A stretch of 64,000 bases of DNA from Ulva prolifera. Taxonomy: Eukaryota; Chlorophyta; Ulvophyceae; Ulvales; Ulvaceae. Under the pieces are notes generated by a model that ran no database searches, had not been told where the DNA came from, and saw only the letters and a program-made list of their open reading frames with translations. The DNA lies in the NCBI GenBank assembly GCA_023078555.1, contig CM041204.1, positions 5,052,430 to 5,116,429 on the forward strand. The letters are read 5' to 3'. The position numbers were made by a program, and so were the translations under genes. Below, one piece after another: positions 53,801-64,000 of the stretch (position 1 is its first letter; each line of letters starts with the position of its first letter).

Positions 53801-55865
53801 TGGCTGACTCTCCGCGGCGCTCTACAGCAGAGCGTCCGTTTGCCCTCGTGCAAGAGGAAATGATGATGGCCATGGCACCTGCAGACGAGCCCAGATCGCC
53901 GCCGCAGAGCAGGGTGAGTGTGCTCAATGCACTGCCCTCCTGGAGTAGCGGCGCCACTACTCCTGCACCAACGTTGACGGGTGTGAAGCGGACCAGGCGG
54001 CAAGAGGCTGTACTGCAAGCTACAGAGGCAGAGGAGCTGGCAGAGACTTTCATGAAGCCTGCAAAGCTGCTCGCTTCACTGCCGTTGAATTGCCTATTTG
54101 AGCGGGGAATCGAGCGCTACGGCGTATCACCTGGCATCGCTGTGGCTGTACCCGCAGCGAAGACACCTGCGGTGAGGTCTGTGGTATCACTTGTCCCATC
54201 AACAAAGGCCACGGGACCAAAAGCAGCCAATTCCACAGCCAAGCTGGTGGTCAGGCCAGTCGGGCGGCCTCCCAAGTCAGCTGCCAAGGCAGCTACAACT
54301 TCGGTTGACGTGGTAGAGAATTTTGCGCTCCCAAAAGCTGCGCCTGTAGTTGCAGCCCCTGCAGTGGAGCCCTTGCTCCAGGCATTAGATAAGATGCAGC
54401 GTCTGCCACCAATGCCCCGAAAAGTCAAGACCTTGGCAGCCACGATGCCCCGAGCACCAACAGCTGCCCCCAGCTCAACTGCGATATGTCCCGTAGACAG
54501 CCAGCAGCGCTCCCGCCGAGATGTGCGCGCTCCACCACGCCATAATGGCGTCTCTGGCCTAGATCACACAATGATGCAGCTCGAGTCCTACTCAAAGCTG
54601 CCTGGGGAAAAGGGCATTGACGTACAGCCATTTGTGGTTGATGTGCATCCGGAAGCAGTCGCCGCAATGGATATCCATGCACACATGTGCCAGAATGAGG
54701 TCATTGGTGTACTGGGGGGCACATATGATGCAGAAGCAGGGCGATTACAAGTCTTGCGTGCAGTTGCAGTGCAGGAGGGGCCGTTGGATGTCGGTCACAC
54801 TGATGTCGAAATGGATGCTGCCGATCAGTCTCGGGCGGTGCGTTGTTTCAAACTCGTTGCCACTGCGAAGTCTACACGACATTACTGTCACTCAGACTGC
54901 TCTGTTCCATGCTGAACTGCCGAAGGAAAGCTTCATTAAACTTCAGTTCTGCATGGACATCCAGTAAGAGTGCTGTTTGAGTGCAGATCGAGGAGCTCAG
55001 ACAAGATGGTCTACAATGCATTGGCTGGTACCATTCGCATCCGACCTTTGCAGTTTGGCCGAGTGCCATTGATGTATACAACCAGCACACTCAGCAGGTT
55101 GCTCGCAGTCATGAAGCAGCAACCGCAGGGAATGCGGCTCCATACATCGCTGCAATTGTAGGCCCTTATGATCAGAAGAATGTGTCTGCTCAGAGCAGTA
55201 TGTCGTGGTTCTATGTGGAGAACAAGCGCTCATCGGAATTTTCGCTTGGCATGGAGCCAGAACTCTGTCTGCAGCATATGGTGCCCAAGCTGCTCGTAAC
55301 GAACCTGGTCGCGGACGCTGAGCTGCAACCTGAACAGGTCATGGAATGTGCTACGCAGCTTGTTCGTAAGTATGCCGCTTATGAATCTCGCATTGAGTTT
55401 CGGGAGGTATGCTTTATAAGATGCACCTTGCGGCATGGTGTCCTGTCCATGACCCGTCATCAGTGTTGTGCACTCTCACCGATTGTGTGTATGATGTGTT
55501 ATCTTGCAATAGTGCAGACAGACTAGTGCTGCTGCTTTGCTCTGACTGTCTGTGCAAAGCTTTCTCTTGTCAAGAGGATGATATGCAGTAATGGGGCAGC
55601 CCAAAACTTGTTCAGCTACCCCAAGTACTTTCAGCGATGCTTTGTGCAGTTTTGGAGACCGGACATGACTAATCTGCAGAAGCTTATTAGTTCGCTCTTT
55701 CATTCCGTCAGGGCATACTTAGAGGCTGAAGAGCTAAAGGAGGTGGGTAGTAAGATCGTAAATGAGGTCATGCATCATTTCTATGGTGTCAAGTCTACAA
55801 GCAAGGGGGCCCATCATCGGCAGACTGGGGTCATAAAAGTGGGTAGATCAGCCAAGAAGTCGTGA
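50856..55865 (+). CDS. MPND-like JAMM deubiquitinase with RAMA domain
   Basis: JAMM/MPN+ proteins are zinc metalloproteases that cleave ubiquitin chains. Five exons, 50856-51054, 51234-51844, 52096-54837, 54987-55406 and 55650-55865, join in phase to ~1395 residues. The first ~730 residues are low-complexity (Gln, Pro, Ala, Ser). A RAMA domain follows at ~740-835 (VTLKHLIDAGLLIAGPQVL, YAAGVRHDGSVECDGN). An AT-hook-like GRPPK is at ~990. The MPN domain starts at ~1091 (FVVDVHPEAVAAM, QNEVIGVLGG). After an intron it has the zinc motif HSHPTFAVWPSAID, fitting H-x-H-x7-S-x2-D, with the catalytic Glu in QNEVIG. The C-terminus is helical. Animal MPND has the same RAMA-MPN order but is about 470 residues. 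RAMA domains are proposed to sense modified bases, N6-methyladenine in MPND. The N-terminus could extend into an earlier exon. Confidence 0.88.
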
Positions 55866-56739
55866 GTATGGATGACAGATATTTGCCGTTGTATAGAAGC
55901 CTACATGAAGCTTTCTTCACTGTAATGATGCGATGCAAACCGAAAGAATCAAATGCTTTTGAGTTCTCCTGGTGGTGGCAGGGGCAGACGAATCCCGGCT
56001 TGCTGCACGTGGAACAAGCCAGCGAAACGCAGACAGCTTGCAGGTCACAGCGCAGATACAGCAGTGAACAGCTAGCACCGTACAATGCAGATTCGCTATG
56101 CTGCACGCTGCATTCTTATTTGCGGAAAGAGTCTGACAGCTGTCACACGCTCAGATAGGATCGCAATTCCGCAGGTCGCTGTCGCAGTGTAAGAACACCT
56201 CTGCGAGATGAGGCAGCTATGCAGACAGCAAGAGCTGTGCCGGGCCGCAGCTGTGCTCTGTATGCAAGCAGCCAGCAGATCGGCATCGTGCCTCTCCGAG
56301 TAAATCAGTGCCAGAACACGACAGCAGACGGTGTCCCATGAGCACGGTTCACTCCGCAATGAGCACAACCGCACCATCATTTAGTCCATGGAGCTACCGG
56401 TTTCTACTGTTGCTCCGCAGCTCACCTTTGGCTGCTTAATATTGGTGGAGTTAGCTGCCATACGGCGGGCGTACGACCAAGCAAGCCCGGCGTAAATACA
56501 TTCGCAAGCATGTGATGGTGGGCCGAGAAGCCGGCAACAGTGCGATGCACTGTCTCCCCACATGCCTGCCACGTTTGCCCAATGTCCGCACAACCTGTCG
56601 GTCTTTACATTCTGATATCGTCATTTCGCCCTCTTCCCGGGAGCTTTCAGCTGCTGAGCCGGCGCTACACCGCTGCTGCACTACTGCTGTGCTGCTTCGC
56701 TCTGCTGAGCTGCTGCTGTCCTGATGCTTCACTACTGCC
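55866..56739. other. Intergenic region downstream of the MPND-like gene
   Basis: 3' UTR of the MPND-like gene, then unassigned sequence grading into the GCTGCTG-rich border of the minisatellite. Confidence 0.35.
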
Positions 56740-57400
56740 ATGCTGCCGAATCTGCCTGCACACCAGGTGCAAGCACAACACTGCTGCCATTATGCTGGGC
56801 AGATGCACAGAGATCTGCCGACACTCACGGCACACTGGACGCAAGCATAGCATTGTTGCCACTGTGATGGGCAGATGCACGAGGAATTTCTGCCATCTCT
56901 CCCTGCACACCGCGTGCAAGCACAGCACTACTGCCACTATGCTGCCCTGCTGCTGAGCCGCTGCTGAGCCTGCTGACCCTGCTGACCCTGCCGCTGACCA
57001 ACTGCTGACCATGCTGCTGCCCCTGCTGACCCACTGCTGACACTGCTGCTGACCGGCCGCTAGCCCACCACTACCCCCATGGGCTGAAGCACAGAGATCT
57101 GCTCTGCGCAGAAAGCTGCCGACACTCTCTGCACACCGCGTACAAACACAGCATTGCTGCTGCTGTGCTGGGCAGATGCACCGAAAGCCGCAGATTCTCA
57201 CAGCACACCGCGTGCAAGTACAGAATTGCTGCCACTGTGCTAGGCAGATGCACAGAAAGCCACAGACTCTCACACCACACTGCGTGCAAGCACAGAATTG
57301 CTGCCACTGTGCTGGGCAGATGCACAGACAGCTGCAGACTCTCACTGCACACCGCGTGCAAGTACAGCACTGCTGCCACCATGATGGAGAGCTAATACTA
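56740..57400. repeat. Imperfect 72-bp tandem repeat (minisatellite)
   Basis: Units of ~72 bp begin with CACCGCGTGCAAGCACAG or close variants and include CTGGGCAGATGCACAGA. Starts are near 56,759, 56,832, 56,907, 57,131, 57,203, 57,275 and 57,347. Between ~56,945 and 57,075 the array is interrupted by a (CTGCTGACC)-like stretch. As 72 is a multiple of three, both strands stay open: plus strand 24-residue units such as ACKYRIAATVLGRCTESRRL; minus strand a Cys-rich frame of 226 residues (57,345-56,665). No start or domain supports either as a real protein, but a repeat protein cannot be excluded. Confidence 0.85.
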
Positions 57401-58912
57401 CCGACTGCTGACCTGCCGCGGAATTGCTGCAGACCTGCCGGTGTATGTTGTGACCAGCAAGAAGTGGGGAAATGGGAGGGGCCGAGGCATCATAAGCAGG
57501 TGAGTTTTGAAGCTTGCAATGAGCTTGATTGGATTGACCAATGCTGTTTGCTCGACAGGAACTGCAGATAACACCTGTGAGAGGGCCGTGCAGCTGGCCG
57601 AATAACCATACTAACTGAGAAAGCGCAATCGTACAGTGCCTGCTGCTCGTGCTGCCAAACGCGTTCTTGCAGCGCCATCGCATCGGGTGGATCACTGCTG
57701 CTACTGGTACTAATTGACGAATACAGCCGCGCAAGGCCTATCATTCACGCCGGTGGATGTGCGCAAGCAGCGTCTCCGTGTATGGAACTCACTACCTCTC
57801 ACTGAACACAGAGATGTATGCGAGCGCGCAGTGACGGCTGCTCACGCCGTCACTCTGGCTAGACTGCTGTGTACAGTGAATCTGGATTGATTAATGTCGG
57901 CCAAGTCTAGCCGCTGTTAGCGCCGCTGTGTGGGTGCACGCGCCGCAGCTGACGTTGTGCATGCTGCTGTGCAACACACTGATGTATGGGACCGCGCAGT
58001 GCCCGCTGCTCATGCTGGTGGACATGTGCACGCTGTGCCGCTGCACTTCCTGCTGCCACTTCACCGTTTTGCAGGCGAACTCGGGGTGTTGGAAGCACGC
58101 ATGCAGCGTGCGTCATGCGGCACACCTCACCACACCGCTGCGCCATGCACTTCACGACAGCATTGTTGACCAGTGGATCGCAGTTTCGCGAGGCAAGCAA
58201 AAAAAAATCGCTGGTGATCGCTCTCAATTTGTTGCACTGAGTGCATAGCAACTTTCCGCATAAAGAATGGTGCAGCGCACACATGTTCGGGGGATAGCAC
58301 ACGCAGAATAGCTGTTGGAGCTGGTGTGCAAGGAATGAGGCTCAGATTCAAACAGGAGATCACATGAGGTATATGTGAAGTGCTGATCGGGCGATTTTTG
58401 GACGAGCTGCCTGTTGGCTGTTTGCCCTCGAGGCTGCCAATTTCCACAACACAACCTCACTGAGAATGCACTCGGGGGTGTTGCAGGGGCGGGCTGAAAG
58501 TTGCAGTCAGCTAAAAAACCGGAATTGCCATTTTTGAGGCTGTTACGGAGGTGCACTACACCACACATGGATCACACCAGTCCAAACATTTTCACATGCA
58601 ACTCCTGCAAGAGCCAGAAAAGCCACTGAGCTGATGGACCTGGGGGTTGGCAAGGTGGCCTGGCCTGCACCCCGTCTGATCAGCTACACTGAAGTTGATC
58701 ATGAACAGGCCGAATTGGCTCGCAAACCGGAGACTTCTCGACACACGGCTACCAGCCTGTAGCTATCGCTTATGCTCAGTCAATTGTGTGGTGCCCCAGC
58801 AAGTGTCGGTAGATTACAGCAGTGCTGAATAAACTACCGTCTGTGCACCGAAAGCAACTGATGGGGCCGCACCGTGTGATGGTGCAGCCTACTAGCCGCG
58901 TGCCTATCCAGC
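57401..58912. other. Gene-poor region, weak coding-like segments
   Basis: At ~57,740-57,890 and ~57,940-58,060 the plus strand carries two stretches of loosely similar text (a GATGTATG.GACCGCGCAGTG-like core followed by GCTGCTCA), hinting at an old duplication. No family was recognised. Confidence 0.3.
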
Positions 58913-59110
58913 AGGGTTGGGTCGGGCCCGTTCCCCCGATGTCGGCATTTTTCAAATTGGGCCCGAAAAATCGGGACGTTTTCGGCTAGATCCGGATAAG
59001 CAAATTGAATATATAGGGATGTCTACAACTGGACGCATTTGCCCAAGGTTTGACAGATATTTGAAGCCAACGAAGCGAGAACACATCAGCATAGCGCTAT
59101 ACTTGTAGTA
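58913..59110. mobile_element. Possible hAT-type transposon end
   Basis: The sequence at 58,913 begins CAGGGTTGGGTCGGGCCCGT and continues with repeated GGGCCCG/CGGGAC-type motifs, in the style of hAT-element ends. No transposase, opposite end or 8-bp target duplication was found, so this is a guess from the terminal pattern only. Confidence 0.2.
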
Positions 59111-60217
59111 TTGCATGAGTTGTGATGGATTGATGGAGCATCATTCATTGATGGCAGTGCTATGACAGGCTGCTTGGTCTATGTAACTATAGTCTAGGTT
59201 GCTATAGTCTCTGCTCCAGTCGATGCAGTCGCGCGCAAATGCACTCGCTCTGCGTGCATATGCCTGCAAGGGGGGTCTGCACACGTGCCACGCACACGTC
59301 CACCGGGAACGCGAGACACGCAGACATCGCCCAGGGCCCTGGGCGGTGTCTATAGAATCACAATAACATACTGAATGCACACAGGCGGTTCCTGGGCGAA
59401 ACATAGAAAAGTGCCCAGGGAAAGGCCTGTTTTCGCCCCAAATGCTGATTTCGCTCATGGACGCGGATTTGGCGCCCAGCGCATGCCCAGTGAGCACAGT
59501 GGGTTGAGAACACCCCAAAATCACTATAATATGTCTCATGGATGTTCAGTGACCTATCAACCGGTGTCGTGCGGGTATGTCCGACGTGTCTCTGATGCAG
59601 TCATGGAGAGCGCACACCACGCCGGCCTAGACCGGCTTAGCTACCACAGACTCAGTGATTGAGTGAAGTTCATGTCATGATTTCGGGGGCTTAGAACGAA
59701 ATTAAAATAATATCCACTACATCGAGATGAACAGCATATATGTTGTGATGTGCCGAGCGTACAGTGAATAACAGGCAGTGCTTTGAGTGTTGAGCATGCA
59801 TGGAGAAGCAAAGGCGTCAGTGCCGAGCAGTTGTGGAAGGGAGTGTAAGATGGTGCATTCAAAATGTTCAAGATATCAACAAACACAGTTCGAGTTCCAA
59901 TCAAGTACCAAGTCGTGATCAAGCAAGACTGTCGTTCTCATAGGTACTTTGGGCATTGTTAGTATTAGCACTTAAGACTGTATCAACTCTCATGATGCCG
60001 ATTAGTTCAGCTTACTCCCTATTACTTGAGCTCATAAGCATATGTTGTCTACGCCACTGGCATGCCTAGCTTCCTTGGAACCATCCTAATTCAGGGCCTT
60101 TGTAAGATCACAGCAGTGCAGTAACAATGTCAATGTTTACATAACTTGGGATATTGGCACAAAAGCAATAAGGTTGCCTGCAAACCTTCTATAGTGACTG
60201 CAAAACGGCATGCATAA
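59111..60217. other. Intergenic region, nothing recognised
   Basis: No conserved frame. AT-rich near 59,690-60,200, probably the 3' flank of the minus-strand gene that follows. Confidence 0.35.
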
Positions 60218-60949
60218 TCATGGAGCATGATGCCGCAATGCTTTTATGCGTTGCTTCACAGCCTCCTTAACAACATCAAAGCCGAACATGCTACAATGTT
60301 TAGACAGCCAAGGTTCAAGTGTGCAAGATGCAGAAAATTTGCTGACATTCTTTTCTGCAGCCTTAAGGAGGGATTCATCATCCTTGGATACCTGCAGCTC
60401 GGGAGGGAGTCCCGCTGGCGGTTTTGAAACAATTGTAGTCTGCACGGTGTCTGATCGTATTTGACCAATTGCGACAGCAAGCTCTTGTTCTCCGTCTTGA
60501 TCTATGTGTCCAGGTGAATGTTCTTGTTCATGCGGTAGCGGAGCATCAATCAGGTGTTTTTGGGTACATCCAGAAGGCTGCAGGTCCGTTTGCGGAGCAG
60601 CACTTGCAGGGTCGCCGCTGGTGCCTGACGCAGGACCAACATCGGCACGCCCAGTATCTGGACCGTGATTGCAGCATACATTGTTGAATGAAGCGTCCAC
60701 AATAGGGTGGGCTCGGCCATCAGTCCCACCCGCAACAGCAGCGATGTCATCCTGATCAGGGAGCCACAAAGATGTTGCGATGCAATCATGAGGCAACCAA
60801 TCTGATACCGCATTGCGAAATCGAAACACACAGGCTGGCCTGGTCTCGTCTGGAGAGTTGTCACTGTTCAAAGCTGCATCGCGAAGCGCCGCAAGCTGAT
60901 CTGATGCGTCCTTGGCAAGTCCATGATGTATTGATCGTAAGCGCTTCGT
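60218..60949 (-). CDS. Unidentified protein, terminal exon
   Basis: After an acceptor (TATTGCAG on the minus strand), an open segment of about 244 residues runs to a stop at 60,218. It begins with KRLRSIHHGLAKDASDQLAA, contains FRFRNAVSDWLPHDCIATSLWL, then a Pro/Ser/Asp-rich stretch. It ends with a compact, charged section (LLKAAEKNVSKF, EPWLSKHCSMFGFDVVKEAVK). It reads like the last coding exon of a gene whose upstream exons lie between 61.0 and 61.7 kb, where I could not define them. The family is unknown. Confidence 0.45.
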   Translation of the reverse strand, partial: TKRLRSIHHGLAKDASDQLAALRDAALNSDNSPDETRPACVFRFRNAVSDWLPHDCIATSLWLPDQDDIAAVAGGTDGRAHPIVDASFNNVCCNHGPDTGRADVGPASGTSGDPASAAPQTDLQPSGCTQKHLIDAPLPHEQEHSPGHIDQDGEQELAVAIGQIRSDTVQTTIVSKPPAGLPPELQVSKDDESLLKAAEKNVSKFSASCTLEPWLSKHCSMFGFDVVKEAVKQRIKALRHHAP

Positions 60950-61718
60950 CTGCAATACAGATGGCCTTCAGGAAATATACTGAACTCTCTACGACAGTCT
61001 CAAAGTGATTGCTTTTCCTGGAGCATTGTGCGTTTCTTATTGTTCATCTAGACTATTGTCAAACCCAAGATGGAGCACACCCGCCTCTTGCGAATCAATG
61101 CCCGCCTGCCATCTGTGAGCTGGACAAGATATGTGCCTGGAAGCACCCACAGCTACACTTGAGGCATGCTGGTGTCGCCAAATACACAGGCTTGGGTCAA
61201 GGCTGGACAAACCTGTCGCGAGATCAGGCTGATCCACCAAAAGTGCTGCATCACCCAGCTGGGGCAGATGCTGCATTGCATAGGCAGGCGCGTGGGGGCA
61301 CGCTCACAAGTGGACCAGATGAGCTTGACGGAATGTGATTTGTAGCTGCGGTTGACTAAAACACCTAAGCAATCTGTGCCTGTTACGGGTGATGCTATCG
61401 TTGTCCCACTGGAGCTTGCAGAGGTAAGATGAATCTCCTTCAGACACGAGGCGAACGGACAAGGCGACACAGCACGAATGTGTGGCGTAAAATGTTTCCT
61501 TACTGCTGGGTATGCCGCGACGCTGGACCGGTGAGGAAGAGTTGCCAAGGGCGCATCATGGGTTGGTGCATTTGCGTGGCCGATATGCTCATCGATTCGA
61601 GTTGCAACCAGACATGCAGTCAAACGAGGCCTGTGAAGCGGTTGTGGCGCAATCTGTTCGTCATTCAAGCTCCCAAGTGCAGTCTGTTCAAGCATATATT
61701 GCATGACGCGGGCCCGGA

Positions 61719-61753
61719 AGTGTGTCGCGAATCGGACCGATTCGCGACACACT
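61719..61753. repeat. 35-bp perfect palindrome
   Basis: Two 17-bp arms, AGTGTGTCGCGAATCGG and its reverse complement, surround a single A. Twelve bases further on there is a second, 14-bp palindrome (AAACCGATCGGTTT, 61,765-61,778), then an A10G6 run. The cluster could be a folded-back element end or a cruciform site. Confidence 0.9.
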
Positions 61754-63021
61754 CAGTGCTCTACAAACCGATCGGTTTCCCGACAAAGTTTGAAAAAAAA
61801 AAGGGGGGAAAATCCGACGGCCAGCGACTCGCGATGCGACGCGTGGGAACGGCGTATTATTGGTGTAGCTACATGTAGTATATTGTCATAATTTCTCCTG
61901 CCCGACAGTACTATTTCGCCACTTATCTCTCCATTTGTACGGCACCCCACATTCCTGTTTTCTGCCGTATCGTTGGCGTCACACCTCTGCAGCGCGCTGT
62001 GTATGGGTTGCGATCGGCGACCAAACAGAACTAACCATTTCGTCCGTCGGCCGTCTGGCGCCCAGAGTCTTGTTTCTGTAGTGGAGATGCCTGTATTCAT
62101 CTACGCAGTGACTGTCGGTATCCAGAGCGACTGCGTGTATGTCGTGTCAGATCGCAGAACAACCGAGCACCCGGCACTCGCCAAATGACTTGATGTCAGG
62201 CAGCGCGCGGCGCCACATCTCTGAGCAGATGTGTACTACTGTACGTGTTATCACTGGCTAGGCACAGAAGACTGCACGGGTTTGCACAAGCAAATCCCAA
62301 GAGTCGCTCTCGAACCAACGCCCACACATGCACACACGCACACACCCACACTGCAGCAAGGCGAAACGCATCCGACAGGTCTGGGACTCTTCAGTCACTG
62401 GCCGGTTTGGCTATTGTCAAAATCGTTGGGTTTGGTTTCATTTGCAGGACAGCTGCCGCTAATGTGTTGGCAACGAATCCCGGCTATGCGTACCATGTAG
62501 ATAATAAGCAGTCCGGGTACGCCCGCATGCCCGATGCAGGTAACAGGAGAGTCGCGACTTTCTTACAGTGAAGACCGGTCTCGCTGAACCAACTATGCCA
62601 GCCGGAGAAAACACCATGAGACACTAACACTTGAGCCGCCTCCTCGACAATTCTTACTCATATCAGCGCTCACAGAGCCGCTCAGTCATGTCTCGGAACG
62701 ATAGTTTTACACCAACAAGAAGTACAATGCAGCCACCAGCGGGATAGGCATATGTTGTGTCTAGGTCAGAAATAAGGACCCTGTTTCGTTTTACAGGAGC
62801 TCTTCGTCGTCGTGAACTGTTATTAAGATGTCTTCAGGCATGTAGATAGTCAAGCAGGCCGGGTAGGCACCCAGGCCCCGTTGTGTGATTTCGCACTATC
62901 GGTGTCGCAGCGTAAGAACCAATAATCGACCTCGCAAAACCATTCTATAGAAACCAGCCTGAGAATCGCGTCAGGGCTTTTTCGAGGCTGAGGATCTGAT
63001 CTTCGTTGCATTCCCCTGTCA
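61754..63021. other. Region upstream of the TBC gene
   Basis: Short plus-strand frames (62,088-62,188, MPVFIYAVTVGIQ; 62,425-62,571, LAIVKIVGFGFICR) may be small exons, possibly of the TBC gene, but no evidence ties them together. Confidence 0.3.
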
Positions 63022-64000
63022 ATGCTTCCGGCTGCAGTGGACGCACGACCCCACCACCAGGCGGTGCCTGCGTTTGAGAGATCACAAGAAGCTCAGCAGA
63101 GAAAATGCTGGCAACACTTCGTCCAGTCGGAGCTGTGCATGGCAGAACGTTTGAGCGAGGGGTCCGCGTTGCCGCCAGCGGTTGAAGGTCATTTGGCAGC
63201 CCTCGTCCAACGCTACCACTCAGGGATGCTCAACGTTGAGGATGCCAAGCAGGTAACACGTCAATCGAACGTAATCTGTTCTGATGCTTGCTATGCCGCT
63301 CAGGCTGAGGCAATGCCTCAGCCCACTTCTCTCACGCAGTGGGATGTTCTGCGTGTAGCTGGACTTGTTGGTGCAAGGCGGCATCCCAGCTGCCTGGCGT
63401 CCACAGCTTTGGCTGTCTTTCCTTGGCAAGTTCCGGAATCAACATGCACATCCGCCTAATTATTATGCTACAATCATCTCATCTTTGCCCACTAGGGCCA
63501 CAGGCAAGATGAACAGTACTAGAGGGTCTCCTTGTTCAGATATGTGCAAATTCCCTCTTTGCACGCATGGCCAGTGTTGCGGCGCTGCGTGTTTGCCAGA
63601 GGTGAGGCTTCAGGGGACCAACTGAAGTACTGCAGTGCATATATGGTACAAGAAGTTGGATGTATGAATGAGATTCATCATTCAGGATATTCAAGACCAG
63701 ATTGAAAAGGACATACACCGCACAGTTCCAAAGGCCCCGGGATCTGAAGAAAGGGGTGTCAATGTCCTGCGCAGAGTGCTGCAGGCGTACGCCAAGCACA
63801 ACCCGCGCGTGGGCTATTGTCAGGTGAAGTGGAACTCGGCCGAAGTATGGAATGTTGTATCTTGTTGTGATTTGACAGACTGAAAGCTGCAGGGAATGAA
63901 TTTTGTGGTTGGAATGTTGCTGCAGCATTTGTCTGAGGAAAGTAGTTTTTGGGGCCTGGCGACTATTGTGGAATTGGTCCTGGCAGACTATTTCGTGGAG
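63022..64000 (+). CDS. TBC-domain Rab GTPase-activating protein (partial)
   Basis: TBC proteins switch off Rab GTPases with paired Arg and Gln fingers. Four exons are visible: 63022-63252, 63359-63601, 63686-63823 and 63893 to the window end, all in phase. Exon 1 is helical (NVEDAKQ). Exon 2 opens the TBC domain, with LVQGGIPAAWRPQLWLSFLG and NYYATII. Exon 3 has QIEKDIHRTVP (Arg finger, IxxDxxR) and LRRVLQAYAKHNPRVGYCQ. Exon 4 continues GMNFVVGMLL, EESSFWGLATIVE, so the YCQG Gln finger is split by the intron. Both catalytic residues are kept. The C-terminal half lies beyond the window, and the N-terminus may begin further upstream. The Rab target cannot be told. Confidence 0.88.

Noticed and set aside
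56665..57345. Cys-rich 226-residue protein on the minus strand
   Set aside because: It follows the 72-bp repeat, has no supported start or domain, and the opposite strand is equally open. It is kept as a repeat, not a gene.

Overview
The window is nuclear DNA of a flagellated green alga or a closely related early-diverging streptophyte. Coding sequence is cut into short exons by GT-AG introns. Plastid-type proteins (a DUF1995/LPA3-like protein, a chloroplast FHA protein, a DUF2358-SOUL protein, a plant SYP1-type syntaxin) sit beside cilium proteins (IFT46, adenylate kinase 7). A plastid-type MurF ligase and a STAT-type linker-SH2 protein of the plant SHA kind favour a streptophyte or prasinophyte-grade alga, but the species cannot be named from this sequence alone.

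Layout. 0.7-2.1 kb: IFT46 (+). 2.9-4.0 kb: FHA-domain protein (-). 5.9-7.4 kb: Qa-SNARE syntaxin (-). 9.5-11.4 kb: DUF2358-SOUL protein (-). 11.9-13.9 kb: MurF (+), divergent from the SOUL gene. 14.6-15.1 kb: ARPC4 of the Arp2/3 complex (-). 15.6-24.6 kb: gene-poor, GT-rich block with two related 3' ends of a non-LTR retrotransposon and an almost perfect 1.85-kb (GT)n tract. 24.6-28 kb: nothing recognised. 28.0-31.6 kb: AK7 (-). 32.3-33.4 kb: an uncharacterised gene (+) divergent from AK7. 33.5-37.0 kb: long-chain acyl-CoA synthetase (-). 38.1-40.1 kb: two unidentified minus-strand coding regions. 40.3-43.8 kb: STAT-type linker-SH2 protein (-). 44-47 kb: a GT-rich repeat, a perfect palindrome and a (CA)n tract. 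47.3-49.0 kb: LPA3-like protein (-). 50.9-55.9 kb: a very large MPND-like JAMM deubiquitinase with a RAMA domain (+). 56.7-57.4 kb: a 72-bp minisatellite. 60.2-60.9 kb: exon of an unidentified minus-strand gene. 61.7 kb: a 35-bp palindrome. 63.0-64.0 kb: the 5' part of a TBC/RabGAP gene (+), cut by the window end.

The genes are ordinary single eukaryotic genes, not operons. Themes are the flagellum (IFT46, AK7), plastid biology (MurF, LPA3-like, FHA, SOUL), membrane traffic (syntaxin, TBC RabGAP), lipid activation (LACS), actin (ARPC4) and chromatin or signalling (MPND-like, SH2). Exon junctions given below were worked out by hand from splice consensus, reading phase and family conservation. 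They were not tested against transcripts. The most notable items are MurF (a plastid peptidoglycan enzyme), the RAMA-JAMM protein (a candidate reader of methylated adenine), the linker-SH2 gene with lysine at the usual phosphotyrosine arginine position, and the 1.85-kb GT tract next to a LINE 3' end.
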